Of a stretch of DNA of 64,000 bases, positions 37,962-48,634 are shown piece after piece. A program made the position numbers and the translations under genes. Location of the stretch: the NCBI RefSeq assembly GCF_030252165.1, contig NZ_CP126969.1, positions 372,001 through 436,000 of the forward strand, written 5' to 3'. The notes beneath the pieces were generated by a model that was not told the origin of the DNA, did not search any database, and saw only the letters and a program-made list of their open reading frames with translations. Position 1 is the stretch's first letter. Every line of letters begins with the position of its first letter. Source of the stretch: Corynebacterium breve. GTDB taxonomy: Bacteria; Actinomycetota; Actinomycetes; Mycobacteriales; Mycobacteriaceae.

Positions 37962-39473
37962 ATGATTAATCACGAAGTGAAAACCCGCCGATCGGCAGAA
38001 GACTTTCCCATCGAAGAGCACCTTGCCCACAAGATTGCCCGCGTTGCTGCAGACCCCGTGGAGGTCCCTGCAGAAACCATCGACATGATTATCAACCGCA
38101 TCATCGATAACGCATCTGTGGCTGTTGCATCCGTACCTCGTAAGCCAGTCACTTCGGCGCGCGTGATCGCTCAGGGACATCCCGTGACCGAAGGCGGCGC
38201 AAACGTCTTCGGCATCGAGGGAACCTACTCCGCGGAGTGGGCCGCGCTGGCAAACGGCACCGCTGTGCGCGAACTGGACTTCCACGATACGTTCCTCGCT
38301 GCGGAGTACTCCCACCCTGGCGACAACATTCCTCCGATGCTGGCGGTTGCCCAGCACAAAGGGCTTAGTGGAAAGCAGCTCATCCGTGGCGTCGCTACCG
38401 GTTACGAGATCCAAGTCAACCTTGTGAAGGGCATTTGCCTGCACGAGTGGAAAATTGACCACGTTGCGCACCTCGGTCCGTCGGTGGCAGCAGGCCTGGG
38501 AACGATGCTGGATCTGGATGTAGACACCATCTACCAGGCAATCGGCCAGGCTTTGCACACAACCACCGCAACCCGACAGTCGCGCAAGGGCTTGATTTCT
38601 TCGTGGAAGGCTTATGCGCCTGCTTTCGCCGGAAAGATGGCAATCGAGGCTGTCGATCGGGCAATGCGAGGCGAAGGTGCGCCGGCCCCGATTTGGGAAG
38701 GCGAAGACGGCTTCATCGCTTGGATGCTCCACTCGCCAGAACGCACCTACACCGTTCCGCTTCCTGCAGAAGGGGAGGAGAAGCGCGCAATCCTTGATAC
38801 CTACACCAAGGAACACTCCGCGGAGTACCAATCCCAGGCGCCGATCGATCTGGCACGCCGCATGAAGGCGACTCTGGAGGAGAAAGGCCTGAAGACCGCG
38901 GATGTGGAATCTATCGTGCTGCACACTTCGCATCACACTCACTTTGTGATCGGCACCGGAGCGAACGACCCACAGAAGATGGACCCGAACGCGTCTCGTG
39001 AAACCCTCGACCACTCCATCATGTACATCTTTGCGGTAGCTCTGGAAGACGGCACCTGGCACCACGTACGTTCCTACGCGCCGGAACGGGCGAACCGTCC
39101 TGAAACTATCGAGCTGTGGCACAAGATCTCCACCGTGGAAGACCCTGAGTGGACTCGTCGCTACCACTCACAGGATCCGGCAGAAAAGGCATTCGGCGCG
39201 AAGGCAGTGATTACGTTCAAGGACGGCACCGTCATCCAAGACGAAATGGCCGTGGCTGATGCCCATCCGCTTGGCGCGCGTCCGTTCGCCCGTGAACAGT
39301 ACATCCAGAAGTTCCGCACCCTGGCGGAGGGGCTGGTGTCTGAGGAAGAACAGAACCGCTTCCTTGAGGCTGCACAGAACCTGGAGAACCTGACAGATCT
39401 GCGCGAGCTCAACGTCGTGCTTACCGACGAAGCGCTTGCCAAGGCGCCAGCGACGCCGGAAGGACTGTTCTAG
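37962..39473 (+). CDS. prpD: 2-methylcitrate dehydratase PrpD
   Basis: The 503-residue MmgE/PrpD-family enzyme begins [20 protein letters not shown] and dehydrates 2-methylcitrate to cis-2-methylaconitate in propionyl-CoA breakdown. The ATG at 37962 overlaps a four-codon frame ATG-ACC-CAA-TGA starting at 37954, directly behind the ribosome site AGAGGAG, so initiation may shift between them. It is the first gene of prpDBC. The 422-residue open frame on the other strand (37899-39167) is a shadow. Confidence 0.95.
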   Translation: MINHEVKTRRSAEDFPIEEHLAHKIARVAADPVEVPAETIDMIINRIIDNASVAVASVPRKPVTSARVIAQGHPVTEGGANVFGIEGTYSAEWAALANGTAVRELDFHDTFLAAEYSHPGDNIPPMLAVAQHKGLSGKQLIRGVATGYEIQVNLVKGICLHEWKIDHVAHLGPSVAAGLGTMLDLDVDTIYQAIGQALHTTTATRQSRKGLISSWKAYAPAFAGKMAIEAVDRAMRGEGAPAPIWEGEDGFIAWMLHSPERTYTVPLPAEGEEKRAILDTYTKEHSAEYQSQAPIDLARRMKATLEEKGLKTADVESIVLHTSHHTHFVIGTGANDPQKMDPNASRETLDHSIMYIFAVALEDGTWHHVRSYAPERANRPETIELWHKISTVEDPEWTRRYHSQDPAEKAFGAKAVITFKDGTVIQDEMAVADAHPLGARPFAREQYIQKFRTLAEGLVSEEEQNRFLEAAQNLENLTDLRELNVVLTDEALAKAPATPEGLF

Positions 39474-40406
39474 ATGTTTGCATCTTCTATCAGCGCGACT
39501 GATCGTCGTAAAGCACTGCGTGAATCGTTGAACTCCTCGACGATCACCAAGCTACCTGGCGCTTTCTCGCCGTTGGTTGCGCGACTCATCCAGGACATTG
39601 GCGCCTTCGAAGGCGTCTACGTTTCAGGCGCTGTGCTGGCTAACGATCTTGGGCTTCCCGACATTGGCCTGACCACGCTGACCGAGGTTGCGGGGCGGTC
39701 GAGGCAAATCGCTCGCGCGACGGATCTGCCGATTCTAGTTGACGCGGATACTGGGTTTGGCGAGCCGATGAGTGCTGCACGCACCATCTCCGAGTTCGAG
39801 GACGCAGGTGTTGCTGGGTTCCATCTGGAAGACCAAGTAAATCCAAAGCGGTGCGGGCATCTCGACGGCAAAGAGGTAGTGCCGCAGGATCTCATGGTGC
39901 GTCGCATCACGGCTGCGGTCAACGAACGTCGCGACGAGAATTTCGTGATCTGCGCGCGTACGGACGCGGCGGGTATTGAGGGAATCGATAACGCCATCGA
40001 GCGTGCGAAAGCATACGCAGATGCCGGTGCGGACCTGATTTTCACCGAGGCGCTGTATTCACCGGCGGATTTTGAAAAGTTCCGCGCGGCCGTCGATATA
40101 CCGCTGCTGGCCAATATGACTGAATTTGGCAAGACCGAACTGCTGTCGGCGAAAACGCTAGAAGAAATCGGCTATGACGCCGTGATTTGGCCGGTGACCA
40201 CACTTCGTTTGGCGATGGGGCAGACCGAAGAAATGCTGCGCAATATCGCTGAAACAGGCACCCAAGAGCCGTGGCTGGAGAAAATGCAGCACCGCTCCCG
40301 CCTCTATGAACTTGTCGAGTACGAAAAGTACAACGCCTTTGACCAGAAAGTTTTCACATACTCACTGGACTCCTACAAGTCCACCTTTGAAAAGGAGGAG
40401 AAGTAA
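39474..40406 (+). CDS. prpB: 2-methylisocitrate lyase PrpB
   Basis: The 310-residue member of the isocitrate lyase/PEP mutase family carries Asp90 and Asp92 of DADTGFGEP, Glu119 in HLEDQ and the catalytic Cys127 in PKRCGH. It splits 2-methylisocitrate into pyruvate and succinate. Its ATG follows the prpD stop codon with no gap, so the genes are coupled. The KRCGH loop differs from isocitrate lyase, confirming the methyl substrate. Confidence 0.95.
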   Translation: MFASSISATDRRKALRESLNSSTITKLPGAFSPLVARLIQDIGAFEGVYVSGAVLANDLGLPDIGLTTLTEVAGRSRQIARATDLPILVDADTGFGEPMSAARTISEFEDAGVAGFHLEDQVNPKRCGHLDGKEVVPQDLMVRRITAAVNERRDENFVICARTDAAGIEGIDNAIERAKAYADAGADLIFTEALYSPADFEKFRAAVDIPLLANMTEFGKTELLSAKTLEEIGYDAVIWPVTTLRLAMGQTEEMLRNIAETGTQEPWLEKMQHRSRLYELVEYEKYNAFDQKVFTYSLDSYKSTFEKEEK

Positions 40407-40407
40407 C

Positions 40408-41544
40408 ATGACTGCACCAGATATCAAGAAGGGGCTCGCCGGCGTTTATGCCGACTACACCGCGATTTCCAAGGTCAATCCCGAGACTAATTCGCTTCTC
40501 TACCGCGGCTACCCGGTCCAGGAATTGGCAGAGAACTGCACCTTCGAAGAAGTGGCTCATCTCTTGTGGCGTAACGAGTTGCCCAGCGCGGCGCAGCTAA
40601 AGGCGTTCCAGGAGCAGTACCGCGCGGAGCGAGGCCTGAATGAAGAAACTATCGCGGTCATTGAGGCAATGCCCAAAGAATGCCATCCGATGGATGTCCT
40701 GCGTACCGCGATTTCCTTCCTCGGCACGTTTGATAAGGAACATTTCACTACAAGCGCGGATGACATTCGGGAGGTGGGCCGTGCGTTGCTAGCAAAGATC
40801 CCGACGATCATCGCGCTGGATATTCGCCGTCGCCGCGGTGAAGGTTATGTCAAGCCCGACCCTGAGAAGGGATTTTCGGAGAATTTCCTTTGGATGGTGT
40901 TCGGCGATGGCCCAGATTCGCCTTTGAACAAGCCGGGAGACGTGGAGTGCTTTGAAAAATCCATGATTCTCTACGCAGAACACTCGTTCAACGCCTCGAC
41001 ATTCACCGCTCGTTTGATCACGTCGACTCGCTCGGACACGTGGTCTGCACTTGCAGGAGCTGTTGGGGCTTTGAAGGGGCCGCTCCACGGTGGTGCCAAC
41101 GAAGCTGTCATGCACAACATGCTCGAAATCGACGATCCGGCGAAGGCTGAACAGTGGTGCAAGGACAAGCTTGCAAGCAAGGAAGTCGTCATGGGGTTCG
41201 GTCACCGTGTGTACAAAAAGGGCGACTCTCGCGTGCCGACGATGGAAGCGGCGTTTAAGAAGCTTGCATCGGAACATGAAGGTGGCGAGAAGTGGGTCGA
41301 GATGTACGATGTCATGGAAAAGGCAATGTATGAAAACACATCGATCAACATTCGCCCGAACCTGGACTTTCCGGCCGGCCCGGCGTACTACCTGATGGGC
41401 TTCGACATCCCGTTTTTCACTCCGCTGTTTGTCATGGCACGAATCACCGGTTGGAGTGCCCACATCATTGAGCAGTATGAAAACAACTCGCTCATCCGCC
41501 CACTCGCGGCCTACAACGGACACGACGAGCGTCACGTCAGCTAG
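40408..41544 (+). CDS. prpC: 2-methylcitrate synthase PrpC
   Basis: ATG 40408, after AGGAGAAGTAAC, gives a 378-residue short citrate-synthase-fold enzyme. Active-site histidines are His227 in GPLHGGAN and His266 in GFGHRVYKKG, with a late Asp. The length and place in the operon fit PrpC, which condenses propionyl-CoA and oxaloacetate; it can also make some citrate. It follows prpB by one base. A hairpin lies 58 nt downstream. Confidence 0.95.
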   Translation: MTAPDIKKGLAGVYADYTAISKVNPETNSLLYRGYPVQELAENCTFEEVAHLLWRNELPSAAQLKAFQEQYRAERGLNEETIAVIEAMPKECHPMDVLRTAISFLGTFDKEHFTTSADDIREVGRALLAKIPTIIALDIRRRRGEGYVKPDPEKGFSENFLWMVFGDGPDSPLNKPGDVECFEKSMILYAEHSFNASTFTARLITSTRSDTWSALAGAVGALKGPLHGGANEAVMHNMLEIDDPAKAEQWCKDKLASKEVVMGFGHRVYKKGDSRVPTMEAAFKKLASEHEGGEKWVEMYDVMEKAMYENTSINIRPNLDFPAGPAYYLMGFDIPFFTPLFVMARITGWSAHIIEQYENNSLIRPLAAYNGHDERHVS

Positions 41545-41601
41545 TTGGGCCTCTGTTCAAGATAGGTGGGGCGCAGTGTAAGGGGAATTGTGATTTGCCC
41601 T

Positions 41602-41632
41602 AGTGATGGCCCCCATTGCGGGCTTTATCACT
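41602..41632 (+). terminator. Hairpin between prpC and pyc
   Basis: The arms AGTGAT and ATCACT enclose a GCCC/GGGC stem, forming one interrupted hairpin 58 nt after prpC. There is no run of T after it, so it may be a weak terminator or a processing site. Confidence 0.35.
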
Positions 41633-41644
41633 CACTGCGTCCAG

Positions 41645-41661
41645 GTGAGATATACACTCAC
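41645..41661. promoter_or_regulatory. Inverted repeat upstream of pyc
   Basis: GTGAG-N7-CTCAC is a perfect 5-bp inverted repeat ending 38 nt before the pyc start, with TATACA in the middle, so it probably overlaps the promoter. The regulator is not known to me. Confidence 0.3.
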
Positions 41662-41699
41662 ACTTAGGACATTTTTTGCAGTGAAAGGACACGCATCTC

Positions 41700-44600
41700 G
41701 TGGATACACAATTGCCTTCATTTAACAAGGTCCTCGTTGCCAACCGTGGTGAAATTGCGGTACGCGCGTTTCGCGCAGCATTCGAGACCGGAGCTCAAAC
41801 CGTTGCAATCTTCCCAAAGGAAGACCGCAACTCTTTCCACCGGCCATTCGCGGATGAGGCAATCCGCATCGGTGTTGAAGGCCAGCCAGTCAAGGCTTAC
41901 TTGGACATCAACGAGGTGATTCGCGCTGCAAAGAAGACCGGTGCTGATGCTGTGTATCCAGGCTACGGTTTCCTTTCTGAGCGTGCGGAACTTGCTCGTG
42001 CGTGCGATGAGAACGGCATCAAGTTCATCGGCCCTTCCGCTGCGACACTGGACTTAACCGGCGACAAGTCTGCGGCGGTTCAGGCGGCTGCAGAGGCAGG
42101 CCTTCCAGTTCTTCACGATTCTGAGCCTTCCACTGACCCGAAGGAAATTGCAGAATTTGCAAAGGACTTCCAGTTCCCAGTTTTCGTCAAGGCTGTTGCC
42201 GGCGGTGGCGGACGAGGCATGCGCTTCGTTCCTAAGCTGGAGGATATCGAGCAGCTTGCCGCTGAAGCGTCTCGCGAGGCGGAAGCCGCGTTCGGCGACG
42301 CTTCCGTATATGTCGAGCAAGCGGTAATCAACCCGCAGCACATCGAGGTTCAGATTCTTGCCGATTCTCAGGGCAATGTCATCCACCTTTTCGAGCGTGA
42401 CTGCTCTTTGCAGCGCCGTCACCAAAAGGTTGTCGAGATCGCTCCTGCGCAGCACCTAAAGCCAGAGCTACGCGACCAGATCTGCCAGGATGCAGTGAAC
42501 TTCTGTAAGCACATCAAGTACGAGGGCGCTGGCACCGTCGAATTTCTTGTCGACGAAAACGGCAACCACGTCTTCATCGAGATGAACCCTCGCGTGCAGG
42601 TGGAGCACACCGTTACGGAGGAGATCACTGGCGTTGACATCGTAAAGTCTCAGATCCACATCGCTGCTGGTGCATCGCTTGAACAGCTGGGCTTGAAGCA
42701 GGAGAACATCACAGTCACTGGCGCGGCGCTCCAGTGCCGTATTACTACCGAGGATCCAAACAACGGCTTCCGCCCAGACTCTGGCGTAATCACCGGCTAT
42801 CGTTCTCCAGGCGGCGCTGGCGTGCGTCTTGACGGTTCCGTCGGCGTCGGCACCGAGATCACCCCGAACTTTGACTCCCTGTTGGTCAAGATGACCTGCC
42901 GTGGTGTGAATTTTGCTGAAGCAGTTGCCCGTGCGCAGCGCGCACTGAACGAGTTCAGCGTCTCCGGTGTGTCCACGAACATCGGTTTCCTCCGCGCACT
43001 GCTAGAAGAGGCAGACTTCCGCGAAAAGCGCATCGCAACCGGGTTTATCGCAGACCACATCCACCTGCTCGAAGCACCTCCTGCGACCGACGCTGCCGGC
43101 CGAATCCTGGACTACCTGGCGGATGTTACCGTCAATAAGCCAAATGGTGAGCGTCCAGCCACAGTTCGCCCCGCAGACAAGCTGCCGGAGTGGGAATACG
43201 ACTCCATCCCACGGGGTTCCCGCGACGAGCTCCTTGAGGTAGGCCCAAAGAAATTCGCGGAGAACCTGCGTAACCAGACGAAACTCGGTGTTACTGAAAC
43301 TACTTTCCGTGACGCGCACCAGTCCTTGCTTGCGACCCGTATCCGCACCAAGACCTTGTATGCGGCTGCGAAGCACGTTGGTTACCTGACTCCAGATCTG
43401 TTCTCTGTGGAGGCATGGGGCGGAGCAACCTACGATGTCGCAATGCGCTTCCTCCACGAAAACCCGTGGGAGCGATTGGACATCCTGCGCGAAGCGATGC
43501 CAAACGTCAACATTCAGATGCTGTTGCGCGGCCGCAACACCGTGGGATACACACCGTACCCAGAGTCAGTGACCACGGCTTTTGTCAAGGAAGCAGCAAG
43601 CTCCGGCATCGATATCTTCCGCATCTTCGATGCGCTTAACGACGTCTCCCAGATGCGACCAGCGATCGACGCTGTTTTGGAAACCAACACCACCGTGGCC
43701 GAGGTTGCGATGGCGTACTCCGGCAACCTGCTCGATCCGAACGAAGATCTGTACACGCTTGACTACTACCTGAAGCTCGCGGAAGAGATCGTCGACACCG
43801 GCGCCCACATCCTTGCGATCAAGGACATGGCTGGTCTGCTGCGCCCAGAGGCTGCACGCAAGCTGGTCACCGCGTTGCGCCAAGAGTTTGATCTTCCAGT
43901 ACACGTACACACCCACGACACCGCTGGTGGCCAGCTGGCTACCTATGTGGCTGCTGCAGTCGCCGGAGCAGATGTGGTTGACGTTGCGTCGGCGCCGCTT
44001 GCTGGCACCACCTCCCAGCCATCGATGTCTGCGCTTGTGGCCGCGTTTGCCAACACCGACCGCGACACGGGTATCTCCGAGAAGGCAGTCGCCGACCTCG
44101 AGCCTTACTGGGAGGCAGTCCGCCAGGTTTATGCTCCATTCGAGTCTGGAATTCCTGGCCCAACCGGTCGCGTGTACCAACACGAGATCCCAGGTGGCCA
44201 GCTGTCCAACCTGCGCACTCAGGCGAAGGCGCTAGGCTTGGGCGATCGCTTCGAACTGGTAGAGGACTACTATGCAGCCGTTAACGAAATGCTCGGTCGC
44301 CCAACCAAGGTGACCCCATCCTCGAAGGTTGTTGGCGACCTCGCCCTGCACCTTGTCGGCGCAAACGTCGATCCGGCTGACTTTGCCAACGACCCGCAGA
44401 AGTACGACATCCCAGACTCCGTCATCGGATTCCTTCGTGGCGATCTTGGTACCCCTCCGGGAGGCTGGCCGCTGCTGCGCGACAAGGCACTTGCTGGTCG
44501 CGCCGAGGGATCGTCGATTATGGTTGATGTCCCAGAAGATACGGCAGAGGCGCTTACTTCTGAGGACCACGAAACTCGTCGTACAGCGCTGAACAAGCTG

Positions 44601-45113
44601 CTCTTCCCGAAGCAGTACGACGAATATCTGGAGCACCGCCGCAACTACGGCTACACCGACGCGCTCAGCGATTCGACCTTCTTCTACGGTCTGGAAGAAG
44701 GCGAAGAGTCCGTCGTCGTCTACGGCAACCCAGGCTCTGATACACCGCCACTGGTTGTGCGTCTTGATGCTGTGGGCGAGCCGGACGAAAAGGGTATGCG
44801 CCAGGTCGTTCTAACTGTCAATGGTCAGATCCGTCCGCTCAAGGTGCGCGACAACAACGCCGATTCCGTTGTCGCCGATGTTGAAAAGGCGGATTCCTCG
44901 AAGCCCGGTCAGGTGGCTGCACCGTTTGCTGGCGTGGTTAACGTCACCGTCAACCCGGGTGATGAGGTCAAGGCTGGCGACCCAGTAGCAACGATCGAAG
45001 CAATGAAGATGGAAGCGACGATTTCCGCAACCATCGACGGAACGATCGAACGTGTCGCGCTGGCTCAGGCGACGAAGGTTGAAGGCGGCGACCTGGTCGT
45101 CGTTATTGCCTAG
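41700..45113 (+). CDS. pyc: Pyruvate carboxylase
   Basis: The 1137-residue alpha4-type enzyme has biotin carboxylase (about 1-460, ATP-grasp GGGGRGMRFV near 172), carboxyltransferase (about 530-810, RDAHQSLLATRIRTKTL near 540) and a biotinyl domain with the biotin lysine Lys1103 in EAMKME. It makes oxaloacetate from pyruvate and bicarbonate, refilling the TCA cycle. GTG 41700 follows AAAGGA. The end overlaps the GNAT gene on the other strand by 4 nt. Confidence 0.97.
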   Translation: MDTQLPSFNKVLVANRGEIAVRAFRAAFETGAQTVAIFPKEDRNSFHRPFADEAIRIGVEGQPVKAYLDINEVIRAAKKTGADAVYPGYGFLSERAELARACDENGIKFIGPSAATLDLTGDKSAAVQAAAEAGLPVLHDSEPSTDPKEIAEFAKDFQFPVFVKAVAGGGGRGMRFVPKLEDIEQLAAEASREAEAAFGDASVYVEQAVINPQHIEVQILADSQGNVIHLFERDCSLQRRHQKVVEIAPAQHLKPELRDQICQDAVNFCKHIKYEGAGTVEFLVDENGNHVFIEMNPRVQVEHTVTEEITGVDIVKSQIHIAAGASLEQLGLKQENITVTGAALQCRITTEDPNNGFRPDSGVITGYRSPGGAGVRLDGSVGVGTEITPNFDSLLVKMTCRGVNFAEAVARAQRALNEFSVSGVSTNIGFLRALLEEADFREKRIATGFIADHIHLLEAPPATDAAGRILDYLADVTVNKPNGERPATVRPADKLPEWEYDSIPRGSRDELLEVGPKKFAENLRNQTKLGVTETTFRDAHQSLLATRIRTKTLYAAAKHVGYLTPDLFSVEAWGGATYDVAMRFLHENPWERLDILREAMPNVNIQMLLRGRNTVGYTPYPESVTTAFVKEAASSGIDIFRIFDALNDVSQMRPAIDAVLETNTTVAEVAMAYSGNLLDPNEDLYTLDYYLKLAEEIVDTGAHILAIKDMAGLLRPEAARKLVTALRQEFDLPVHVHTHDTAGGQLATYVAAAVAGADVVDVASAPLAGTTSQPSMSALVAAFANTDRDTGISEKAVADLEPYWEAVRQVYAPFESGIPGPTGRVYQHEIPGGQLSNLRTQAKALGLGDRFELVEDYYAAVNEMLGRPTKVTPSSKVVGDLALHLVGANVDPADFANDPQKYDIPDSVIGFLRGDLGTPPGGWPLLRDKALAGRAEGSSIMVDVPEDTAEALTSEDHETRRTALNKLLFPKQYDEYLEHRRNYGYTDALSDSTFFYGLEEGEESVVVYGNPGSDTPPLVVRLDAVGEPDEKGMRQVVLTVNGQIRPLKVRDNNADSVVADVEKADSSKPGQVAAPFAGVVNVTVNPGDEVKAGDPVATIEAMKMEATISATIDGTIERVALAQATKVEGGDLVVVIA

Positions 45114-45583
45114 AGGTTGTAACGCATCGCGCCGTCAACGTCTGCGACATCGGTAAAGCCGAACTTCTCGTAGACGTGGCGTGCGCGTGGGTTGTCAGCG
45201 GCAACGGAAAGCGCAAGAGCAGGGGCTCCTTGCGAGCGTCCGAGGTCCACGGCTGCGTCGAGAAGCAAGCGGGAGATACCTTTTCCAGCAAAGCGTGACT
45301 CGACTGCGATCGCGAGCTCAGGGATATCGGGGCCCAAATTCGCCCAGCCGAGGGCGTCTGGGCCTTCCCAGTATCGGAACCAGATGCCACCTGCGGGGAT
45401 CCGGTTCTCGTCATAAACCACAAAACCACCGTCGCGGGTTGGATTCCAATCGTCGACGTAGCCGACGATGTCGCGAAGGTGGTAATCACTGACCGCACGA
45501 CTTTCGTCGCCATAAACATCCGTGAGGAAGAAAAGGCGAGCAAAATACGTACGGTCAGATTCAGTTGCGGGAAGCAGTTGCAT
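45110..45583 (-). CDS. GNAT-family N-acetyltransferase
   Basis: The 157-residue protein has the GNAT core: SRFAGKGISRLLLDAAVDLG contains the acetyl-CoA-binding R/Q-x-x-G-x-G/A variant, followed by ALSVAADNPRARHVYEKFGF, the typical beta5-alpha4 end. It acetylates an unknown amine. The start codon directly adjoins one copy of the recurring 12-nt word (45584-45595). It is transcribed on the same strand as accBC and lies 24 nt downstream of it, so read-through is likely. Confidence 0.82.
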   Translation of the reverse strand: MQLLPATESDRTYFARLFFLTDVYGDESRAVSDYHLRDIVGYVDDWNPTRDGGFVVYDENRIPAGGIWFRYWEGPDALGWANLGPDIPELAIAVESRFAGKGISRLLLDAAVDLGRSQGAPALALSVAADNPRARHVYEKFGFTDVADVDGAMRYNL

Positions 45584-45606
45584 GCTTACCGACGATAGCG
45601 TCTGCC

Positions 45607-47379
45607 TTACTTAATCTCCATCAGCACAGCGCCCTTGTTCACCTGTCCGCCAGCTTCGGCAGCGAGGCCAGTAACGGTGCCAGACTTGTGAGCCTTGACA
45701 GGGTTTTCCATCTTCATCGCTTCCAAGACGACGACTACATCGCCTTCGTTGACCTCAGCGCCTTCTTCGACGTTGACTTTGATCACCGTGCCCTGCATTG
45801 GAGCCGCGATCGCGTCACCGGAAGCAGCAGACTTTGCTCCGCCGCCACCTCGACGCTTGCGCTTCTTCTTCGGGGCAGCTCCGCCGCCGAAGGTTAACGC
45901 AGCAGGAAGAGCGACCTCGATGCGACGCCCCGCAACCTCGACAACGAACTTCTTGTGTGGCTCATTCTCGTCATCCTCAGGAAGATCTGCAGGGTCGACA
46001 AACGGATCGATAGTGTTATTCCACTCCTCTTCGATCCACTTGGTATAGACGTCGAAGCCTTCCTCGGTGCCAACAAATGCTGGATCCTTCACGACCGCCT
46101 GGTGGAAAGGAATCACGGTTGGCATGCCTTCGACCTTGAACTCGGCGAGCGCGCGGCGGGAACGCTCCAGCGCCTCCTGTCGAGTTTCGCCGTAAACGAT
46201 GAGCTTCGCCAGCATAGAGTCGAACTGACCACCAATCACGGAGCCCTGACGAACACCAGAATCGACGCGTACGCCGGGCCCAGCTGGCTCGGAGTACTCG
46301 ACTACCGTGCCAGGAGCTGGCATGAAGTTTGCGCCTGCGTCCTCACCATTGATGCGGAACTCGAAGGCGTGGCCACGTGGTTCTGGATCCTCGGTGAAGC
46401 GAAGAACCTGACCTTCGGCGATACGGAACTGCTCGCGCACTAGGTCAATGCCCGCGGTGACCTCGGTGACTGGGTGTTCCACCTGGAGGCGGGTGTTGAC
46501 CTCGAGGAAGGAAATCAGGCCATCGGCACCCACGAGGTACTCAACGGTACCTGCGCCGTAGTAGCCGGCTTCCTTGCAGATTTCCTTGGCGGACGAGTGG
46601 ATGCGATCACGCTGTTCGTCGGTGAGGAATGGGGCAGGAGCCTCTTCCACAAGCTTTTGAAAACGACGTTGCAGGGAGCAGTCGCGTGTACCAGAAACGA
46701 TGACGTTACCGTGTTGGTCTGCAAGAACCTGTGCCTCCACGTGGCGTGCCTTGTCAAGGTAGCGCTCAACGAAGCACTCGCCGCGACCGAAGGCTGCGAC
46801 AGCCTCGCGTGTTGCGGACTCGAACAGCTCAGGGATTTCCTCGCGTGTGTAAGCGACCTTCATGCCGCGACCGCCACCACCGTATGCGGCTTTGATCGCG
46901 ATAGGCAGGCCGTACTCGTCTGCAAATGCTACGACCTCGTCGGCGTTTGCCACTGGATCCTTGGTGCCCGGCGCCATCGGTGCGTTCGCCTTTTCTGCGA
47001 TATGGCGTGCGGTGACCTTGTCGCCCAATGCTGCAATGGACTCAGGCGATGGGCCGATCCAAATAAGGTCGGCATCGATAACTCGCTGCGCGAACTCCGC
47101 GTTCTCGGCCAAGAATCCGTAACCAGGGTGGACAGCATCGGCACCGGACTTAGCCGCGGCATCGATGATCTTGTCGATGTCGAGGTAAGAGTCAGCAGAA
47201 GTAGCACCACCGAGGGCGAAGGCTTCGTCGGCAAGCTCAACAAACGGTGCGTCTGCGTCCGGCTCAGCGTATACGGCGACGGAGGCAATGCCCGCGTCTT
47301 GTGCCGCTCGGATGATGCGCACGGCGATCTCTCCGCGGTTGGCCACTAAGACCTTGGTGATCTTGTTATTCGTTGCCAC
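45607..47379 (-). CDS. accBC: Acyl-CoA carboxylase alpha subunit AccBC (biotin carboxylase-BCCP)
   Basis: The 590-residue protein fuses biotin carboxylase (about 1-455, ATP-grasp [12 protein letters not shown] near 166) to a C-terminal biotinyl domain with Lys556 in [11 protein letters not shown] Lys/Arg/Gly-rich linker lies between. In corynebacteria one AccBC serves both acetyl-CoA carboxylase and the long-chain acyl-CoA carboxylase for mycolic acids, with different AccD partners and AccE. accE and an accD paralogue lie 5 kb away. An inverted repeat sits 53 nt upstream. Confidence 0.95.
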   Translation of the reverse strand: MATNNKITKVLVANRGEIAVRIIRAAQDAGIASVAVYAEPDADAPFVELADEAFALGGATSADSYLDIDKIIDAAAKSGADAVHPGYGFLAENAEFAQRVIDADLIWIGPSPESIAALGDKVTARHIAEKANAPMAPGTKDPVANADEVVAFADEYGLPIAIKAAYGGGGRGMKVAYTREEIPELFESATREAVAAFGRGECFVERYLDKARHVEAQVLADQHGNVIVSGTRDCSLQRRFQKLVEEAPAPFLTDEQRDRIHSSAKEICKEAGYYGAGTVEYLVGADGLISFLEVNTRLQVEHPVTEVTAGIDLVREQFRIAEGQVLRFTEDPEPRGHAFEFRINGEDAGANFMPAPGTVVEYSEPAGPGVRVDSGVRQGSVIGGQFDSMLAKLIVYGETRQEALERSRRALAEFKVEGMPTVIPFHQAVVKDPAFVGTEEGFDVYTKWIEEEWNNTIDPFVDPADLPEDDENEPHKKFVVEVAGRRIEVALPAALTFGGGAAPKKKRKRRGGGGAKSAASGDAIAAPMQGTVIKVNVEEGAEVNEGDVVVVLEAMKMENPVKAHKSGTVTGLAAEAGGQVNKGAVLMEIK

Positions 47380-47431
47380 TTAAATTAGTCCTCCAGATGT
47401 GAACGATTACGGGCATCATTGTTACACACCA

Positions 47432-47453
47432 AACGTGAGTAAACCGTCACGTT
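47432..47453. promoter_or_regulatory. Inverted repeat upstream of accBC
   Basis: AACGTGA-N8-TCACGTT is a perfect 7-bp inverted repeat 53-74 nt before the accBC start. It may be a repressor site for fatty-acid synthesis genes, but I cannot match it to a remembered consensus. Confidence 0.4.
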
Positions 47454-47527
47454 GTGATGTGTTAAGGATACTTCTAATTTTTTCCTAGGGGAAATTAAAA
47501 AGATTATCGGTGCGAAACACGAGATCG

Positions 47528-48397
47528 TTACGGCTTTTCGCCCTGTTTAATAGGCATCCGTACCATGTTTCCCCATTCCGACCAGCTGCCATCGTAGTTC
47601 ACCACGTCTTTGAAACCGAGCATGTATTTCAGCACGAACCACGAGTGGGCGGAACGATCGCCAAGGTGGCAGTAAACAACGGTTTGCTGCGACGGATCAA
47701 GCTCGCCGTATGTTTCCGCGATCTCTGCCTTCGGGCGGAACCGCGCGTTGGGATACACAGAACCTCCCCACGGGATGTTAATCGCGCCCGGGATGTGGCC
47801 GTGGCGTAGGGCGGGCAACGCCTCCGCAGTAGTCGCCGGTGTGCCGGTGTACTCATCCTTTTCGCGTACGTCGACCAAGGTGCGTGAAGTCTTGGAGGCC
47901 TTGAGTTCGTCGACAAGCATGCGCAGCGTGGAATCGTCGCGTTCTACCGCGGGATAATCAGAAGGCGCAGGTTCTGGGACCGCGAACGACATGTCGCGCT
48001 CTTCGCCCATCCAAGCATCGCGACCACCGTCGAGGAGGCGTACATCGGGGTGGCCGAAGAGCTCGAAAACCCACAGGGTGTAAGCCGCCCACCAGTTAGA
48101 CTTGTCGCCGTAGACAACGACGGTGTCGTCGCGGGAAATGCCACGGGCCTGCATGAGTTCTGCAAAGGCCTGGCCGTCGATGAAATCGCGGGTGACGGGA
48201 TCGTTGAGGTCCTTGCGCCAGTCGATGCGCACAGCGCCGGGGATGTGGCCGATGTCGTAGAGAAACGCATCCTCGTCAGACTCCACCACCTTCAGTCCGG
48301 GGGTGCCTAGCCGGGCTGATAACCAAGAAGCCGAGACGAGCCGCTCCGGGTGGGAATACTCCTGAAACTGCGGATTGGGGTCGAATGGCACAGCCAT
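47528..48397 (-). CDS. thtR: Thiosulfate sulfurtransferase (tandem rhodanese)
   Basis: ATG 48397 (MAVPFDPNPQFQEYSHPERL) gives 289 residues with two rhodanese domains. The C-terminal one keeps the catalytic Cys243 in VYCHLGDRSAHSWFVL; the N-terminal one is inactive. It moves sulfur from a donor such as thiosulfate to an acceptor. The upstream frame to 48562 is not used. Next to accBC the same arrangement exists in C. glutamicum, from memory. Confidence 0.9.
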   Translation of the reverse strand: MAVPFDPNPQFQEYSHPERLVSASWLSARLGTPGLKVVESDEDAFLYDIGHIPGAVRIDWRKDLNDPVTRDFIDGQAFAELMQARGISRDDTVVVYGDKSNWWAAYTLWVFELFGHPDVRLLDGGRDAWMGEERDMSFAVPEPAPSDYPAVERDDSTLRMLVDELKASKTSRTLVDVREKDEYTGTPATTAEALPALRHGHIPGAINIPWGGSVYPNARFRPKAEIAETYGELDPSQQTVVYCHLGDRSAHSWFVLKYMLGFKDVVNYDGSWSEWGNMVRMPIKQGEKP

Positions 48398-48634
48398 TAT
48401 GGCGGGGTCCTTTCCAAAATCTTGTGAGCTCTCATAAATCAGAGTACCCGTGATCGAAGTTACTCGGTGGACTGGATGTGAGATGTGTGCTTGGTAACTA
48501 AAAACTAGCTCATCCGGCGGAGAACATCGTTCAGCGTTAATGTTTCTTGAGGAGATGGCCATCGTGAAGGGTTTCCTCGATTGCGGCTGTTTCTCAAACT
48601 ATTTGATACGAAATACCCATGGAAAGGGATGCAC

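Noticed and set aside
37899..39167. 422-codon open frame on the minus strand
   Set aside because: Lies wholly opposite prpD, is rich in Arg/His/Cys, has no ribosome site and no family resemblance: a codon-bias shadow.
40789..41535. 248-codon minus-strand frame
   Set aside because: Antisense to prpC; no motif or ribosome site.
46474..47349. 291-codon plus-strand frame
   Set aside because: Antisense to accBC; no motif.
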